In this document: positions 60,453-64,000 of the stretch, piece by piece
Numbering within the stretch: the stretch's first letter is position 1
How the letters are laid out: each line of letters opens with the position of its first letter
Notes under the pieces: model-generated
What the model saw: only the letters and a program-made list of their open reading frames with translations
Told to the model about the DNA's origin: nothing
Database searches by the model: none
Program-made: the position numbers and the translations under genes
DNA from: Arsenophonus sp052174115
GTDB taxonomy: Bacteria; Pseudomonadota; Gammaproteobacteria; Enterobacterales; Enterobacteriaceae
NCBI GenBank assembly: GCA_052174115.1
Contig: JBQMRX010000001.1
Location: 620,001 to 684,000 of the forward strand
Direction: 5' to 3'
DNA: 64,000 nucleotides

Positions 60453-61295
60453 ATGAATAATAATTATATTGTGTTTCCTAACATTGATCCTATTGTATTC
60501 TCAATTGGTCCGATAACTCTTTATTGGTATGGTTTGATGTATTTGTTTGGATTTATTTTTGCTTTATGGTTAGCAAAGAGAAGAGTTAATAAAATAAATT
60601 GTGGTTGGACGAAAAATGAGATTGAAAATCTACTATATATGGGTTTCTTAGGTGTTTTTATCGGTGGACGTTTAGGGTATGTTTTATTTTATAATTTACC
60701 TACTTTTTTAAATAATCCTTTATATCTATTTAAAGTTTTAGATGGAGGAATGTCTTTCCATGGTGGTTTAATTGGAGTAATATTTGTTATATGGTGGTAT
60801 GCGCGTAAAACTAATCGATATTTTTTTCAAGTTGCTGATTTTATTGCACCTTTAATTCCATTTGGATTAGGTATGGGACGTATTGGTAATTTTATTAATG
60901 GAGAACTTTGGGGACGTGTAACATTAAATACTCCATGGGCAATGTTATTTCCAGGTTCATTTAGAGAAGATATTCATATTGTCAGTCAAGATCCTTCTTT
61001 ACTTTTTATTCTACAGAAATATGGTGTATTACCACGACATCCCTCTCAACTTTATGAAATGTTTTTTGAAGGAATCGTTTTATTTATTATTTTAAATTTA
61101 TTTATTCGTAAACCTCGTCCAATAGGGAGTGTTTCAGGATTGTTTTTAATTTGTTATGGTGTATTTCGTGTTTTTATTGAATTTTTCCGTCAACCAGATG
61201 CCCAGTTTGGTATATTATTTGGTGGTATAAGTATGGGACAAATTTTATCAACTCCTATGATTATTATAGGTATTTTTCTGATGATTTTTGCATAA
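60453..61295 (+). CDS. lgt: Prolipoprotein diacylglyceryl transferase Lgt
   Basis: Lgt, 280 residues (E. coli 291), adding diacylglycerol to the lipobox cysteine of prolipoproteins. It begins with FPNIDPIVFSIGPITLYWYG; the catalytic-region HGGLIG and the family signature GMGRIGNFINGELWGR are intact, as is the later RHPSQLYE. Seven membrane helices are expected. ygiB in this window is a candidate substrate. Followed by thyA as in E. coli, but with a gap of 124 bases. Confidence 0.96.
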   Translation: MNNNYIVFPNIDPIVFSIGPITLYWYGLMYLFGFIFALWLAKRRVNKINCGWTKNEIENLLYMGFLGVFIGGRLGYVLFYNLPTFLNNPLYLFKVLDGGMSFHGGLIGVIFVIWWYARKTNRYFFQVADFIAPLIPFGLGMGRIGNFINGELWGRVTLNTPWAMLFPGSFREDIHIVSQDPSLLFILQKYGVLPRHPSQLYEMFFEGIVLFIILNLFIRKPRPIGSVSGLFLICYGVFRVFIEFFRQPDAQFGILFGGISMGQILSTPMIIIGIFLMIFA

Positions 61296-61419
61296 ATTAT
61301 AATTATTGTATAAATTATATAATCATTAAAATATTAAAAATAATAAATATATTATATGTTAATTAACATAGTTTAGTTAATTTTTTAAATAAATAATAGA
61401 TTTTAAGTGAGTAATAATA

Positions 61420-62271
61420 ATGAATCAATATCTAGATTTATGTAAACGCATTATTAACGAAGGTCACTGGTTAGAAAATAAACGTACAGTAATTCGTTGT
61501 TTAACTGTTATTAATTCTGATTTAGAATATGATGTTGCAAATAATCAATTTCCTTTAATTACAACTCGTAAAAGCTTTTATAAATCTGCTATTGCTGAAT
61601 TATTAGGTTACTTAAAAGGTTATTCTAGTGCTGCACAATTCCGAAATATTGGCTGTAATACTTGGAATGCTAACGCTAATAAAAATCAAGCATGGCTAAA
61701 TAATCCTAATCGTAAAGGTGAAGATGATATGGGGCGAGTTTATGGTATCCAAGGGCGCTCTTGGCTTAAGCCTAACGGTACTTATTTAGATCAACTAAAA
61801 AAAGTTATTAATAACCTTTCAGCTAAAATAGATGATCGTGCAGAAATAATTACTTTTTATAATCCAGGTGAATTCGAATTAGGTTGTTTACGTCCTTGTA
61901 TGCATACTCATACATTTTCTCTTTTAAATAATATGCTTTACTTAACTTCATATCAACGTAGTTGTGATGTTCCTTTAGGACTAAATTTTAATCAAATTCA
62001 ATGTTTTGTTTTATTAGCACTTGTCGCTCAAATTACGGATAATAAACCAGGTAAAGTTTATCATAAAATAGTAAACTCTCATATTTATGAAAATCAACTT
62101 TTAATTATGCGTGACATTCAATTGAAACGTGTTCCATATTCTTTACCACAATTATATATTAATCCTGATATAAAAACTTTAAAAGATATTGAAACTTGGG
62201 TGAGTAGTAATGATTTTGAAGTTATTGGTTATCAACATCATGATGCAATTAAATATCCATTTACGGTATAA
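61420..62271 (+). CDS. thyA: Thymidylate synthase, long variant
   Basis: ThyA, methylating dUMP to dTMP with methylene-tetrahydrofolate. At 283 residues it is longer than the 264 of E. coli and belongs to a divergent branch. The catalytic cysteine is Cys160 in LRPCMHTHTF (E. coli APCHAFFQF), followed by YQRSCDVPLGLNFNQ and the final YQHHDAIKYPF. The N-terminal arginine loop, RTGTGT in E. coli, reads RTVIRC. Insertions around residues 85-105 explain the extra length. Neighbours lgt and recC agree with the ancestral thyA position, so it may be an in-place replacement or lineage-specific form. Confidence 0.93.
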   Translation: MNQYLDLCKRIINEGHWLENKRTVIRCLTVINSDLEYDVANNQFPLITTRKSFYKSAIAELLGYLKGYSSAAQFRNIGCNTWNANANKNQAWLNNPNRKGEDDMGRVYGIQGRSWLKPNGTYLDQLKKVINNLSAKIDDRAEIITFYNPGEFELGCLRPCMHTHTFSLLNNMLYLTSYQRSCDVPLGLNFNQIQCFVLLALVAQITDNKPGKVYHKIVNSHIYENQLLIMRDIQLKRVPYSLPQLYINPDIKTLKDIETWVSSNDFEVIGYQHHDAIKYPFTV

Positions 62272-62279
62272 TAATTTTT

Positions 62280-62313
62280 ATAAATAATTTTAATAAAAAA
62301 TAAAATTATTTAT
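62280..62313 (+). terminator. Candidate thyA terminator
   Basis: ATAAATAATTTT and AAAATTATTTAT form a perfect 12-bp A/T stem with a ten-base loop, beginning nine bases after the thyA stop. Confidence 0.4.
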
Positions 62314-63201
62314 TATTCTAAGTAACAAGAAATAATAAAATAATTGAAATAAAATATATTTATATTTTTTTTGTATAAAAAAGAATTAATTTTTGTATTT
62401 CTAATTAAATATAAAATATTAATTACATTATAAAATATAATTTCTAATTTAAATAAATCAAATTTATAATTTAATCTTGATGTTTATAATTAAATATAAT
62501 AAATATGTTTATTAGTATATAAAAATAAATAAATTAACATGACAAACTGTACTATAGATTTAAAATAAAATTAATTTTACTTTATTAATTATATTAATAG
62601 CTAATATAAAATTAAAATATCATTGATTACTTTATATTTTGATAATTAATTAAAGAATATTTTGATTATTATTTTAACTCTTTAAACATATATAAATAAA
62701 ATTAAAATCTTAAATATAATATTTTAATGAGTAATTTAATTAAGTTATGTTAAAGTTATTATTTTAATAATAAATAGTAATAAAATTATTTTACTTTTAT
62801 GAAAATATTTTATATTTAAATTATTATTTTTTAATTATATAATAGAAATGGTATTAAAAAATTAGAAAAATAAAAATAATATATTTTATATCGATCTCAT
62901 TTATAAGATAATAATTTAAATAATAAATTACTAATATAATAAATAAATTTTTTGATTTATTTACTATATTATAGTATTTATTTAATATATTAAAGTATAT
63001 TTTAATATATATTATTAAGAAATAAAATTATAAATAAAATAGTAATTTTTTAATTTATTTTAAAAAATAATCAATAAAAATTTTAATTAATATTAATAAA
63101 AGAAGATATTAATTTTTCATTATTTATTTTTAAAAAATTTTTATAAATTTTTATATGTTTTATTGTTTAATTTAAAATTTATTTACGATATTAAAATAAT
63201 T

Positions 63202-63223
63202 ATTATTATATCGATATAATAAT
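63202..63223. repeat. 22-bp perfect palindrome centred on ATCGAT
   Basis: ATTATTATATC followed by its reverse complement GATATAATAAT. It lies about 200 bases upstream of recC. A shorter palindrome with the same centre is at 38605-38618. Confidence 0.65.
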
Positions 63224-63426
63224 TAATAAAAATATTCATAAAAATAATCTTTTCCTACTGAAATGGTAATTTAAGTAAAAATATATTTTTTAAAGTAAAT
63301 CAACAATTTATGTATTAAGCATTAATTTTAATATATAAATATAATAAATAAAAACTAGTTATATTTAAAAAAAATATAATGAATTAGTAGATATATTGAG
63401 ATAATATTTTTTTCTTATGGAGAAAT

Positions 63427-64000
63427 ATGCTACAAATTTATCATTCCAATCAATTAGATATTCATAAAGAATTTATTTCTAATTTGATTAAAGATCATCC
63501 ATTAAATAATCCTTTTGAAAAAGAAATTATTCTTGTTCAAAATTCAAGTATGGCTCAATGGTTACAAATAGAGATTGCAAAAAACTTGGGAATTGCAGCT
63601 AATATTTCTTTTCCTTTACCATCAACTTTTATTTGGAACATGTTTACTCGAGTTTTATCAAATATTCCACATGAGAGTGCTTTTACAAAAAAAGCAATGA
63701 CTTGGAAATTAATGATAATTTTACCTTTTTTGTTAAATGATCCAGAGTTTAAATCACTTAAAAAGTATTTAAATAACGATATAGAAAATATAAAATTATA
63801 TCAATTATCATGTCAGATTGCGAATCTGTTTGATCAATATTTAATTTATCGTCCACAATGGTTAGAAAAATGGAATAAAAAAAAACTAATTAATGGGTTA
63901 AATAATAATCAGCTATGGCAAAAAAAACTTTGGTTATCGTTAATTCAGTATACTAAAAAACTTAATCAACCTAAATGGCATTTAGCAAATATTTATCAAC
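63427..64000 (+). CDS. recC: Exodeoxyribonuclease V subunit RecC (5' part)
   Basis: The first 191 codons of recC run off the right edge. The translation begins MLQIYHSNQLDIHKEF and matches E. coli RecC closely: ILVQNSSMAQWLQIEIAK, NISFPLPSTFIWNMFTRVL, MTWKLMIILPFLL, and LFDQYLIYRPQWLEKW. RecC is the scaffold and Chi-recognition subunit of RecBCD, the main double-strand break repair and degradation enzyme. A GGAG lies upstream of the ATG. Its position after thyA is ancestral. No frameshift is visible in this part. Confidence 0.95.
   Translation, partial: MLQIYHSNQLDIHKEFISNLIKDHPLNNPFEKEIILVQNSSMAQWLQIEIAKNLGIAANISFPLPSTFIWNMFTRVLSNIPHESAFTKKAMTWKLMIILPFLLNDPEFKSLKKYLNNDIENIKLYQLSCQIANLFDQYLIYRPQWLEKWNKKKLINGLNNNQLWQKKLWLSLIQYTKKLNQPKWHLANIYQ

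Larger units (their letters stand above)
62272..63426. other. Gene-less spacer between thyA and recC
   Basis: About 1.15 kb where E. coli carries the ppdABC-ygdB genes; none is recognisable. Visible structures: the thyA hairpin (62280-62313), long imperfect arms at about 62900-62960, a 10-bp stem at 62987-63010 and a 22-bp palindrome centred on ATCGAT (63202-63223). Confidence 0.6.

Noticed and set aside
1..64000. CRISPR array, insertion sequence, prophage, toxin-antitoxin or secretion system
   Set aside because: No regularly spaced direct repeats, transposase-like or phage-like frames or recognisable defence genes were seen. The repeats present are inverted and single.

Overview
This window looks like part of the chromosome of a reduced, very AT-rich gammaproteobacterial endosymbiont of an insect, from the order Enterobacterales. 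Every recognisable protein is closest, from memory of family sequences, to enterobacterial orthologues. Two features suggest the Arsenophonus/Morganellaceae side: a long 283-residue ThyA of the type I associate with that lineage and with Vibrio, and retention of a thiamine importer, as described for symbionts of blood-feeding flies. The genus is an inference. By adding gene lengths, only about 58% of the 64 kb is coding; the rest is gene-less DNA of extreme A+T content.

Layout. 1-3282: the yidD (partial)-yidC-mnmE end of the oriC-proximal rpmH-rnpA group. 4031-8106: yqhA and tRNA-Leu(CAA) set in gene deserts. 8107-14364: efp and epmB (divergent), groES-groEL with an intact heat-shock promoter, and aspA, which is the E. 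coli b4147-b4139 order inverted. 15723-16232: a short DedA-family gene. 20698-45963: tRNA-Ile2, rpoD-dnaG-rpsU, tsaD, folB, cca, hldE, ribB, ygiC-ygiB, parE-parC-plsC, collinear with E. coli b3069 to b3018 after many deletions. 47473-59463: folA, rsmA-pdxA-surA-lptD, djlA, thiBPQ, matching E. coli b0048-b0068 with genes lost. 59780-64000: rppH, lgt, thyA and the start of recC, matching b2830-b2822.

The genes cover core information processing (sigma-70, primase, topoisomerase IV, S21, EF-P with its beta-lysine enzyme, tRNA modification and CCA addition, RsmA), folding (GroESL, DjlA, SurA), a still-elaborate envelope (YidC, Lgt, PlsC, HldE, LptD), vitamin and folate functions (RibB, PdxA, FolB, FolA, ThyA, thiamine import) and fumarate supply by AspA. 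Neither tRNA gene encodes its CCA end, so Cca is needed. The leaders of ribB and thiB show no recognisable FMN or TPP riboswitch, whereas the sigma-32 promoter of groESL is nearly perfect.

No insertion sequence, prophage, CRISPR array or toxin-antitoxin system was seen. The most unusual signal is structural: a set of long, perfect, nearly loopless inverted repeats (up to 48 bp without a mismatch) in the deserts and at gene ends, one of them folding over the stop codon of the DedA gene. Some look like A/T-only terminators, others look like orphans of lost genes, and their perfection in otherwise decaying DNA needs an explanation.
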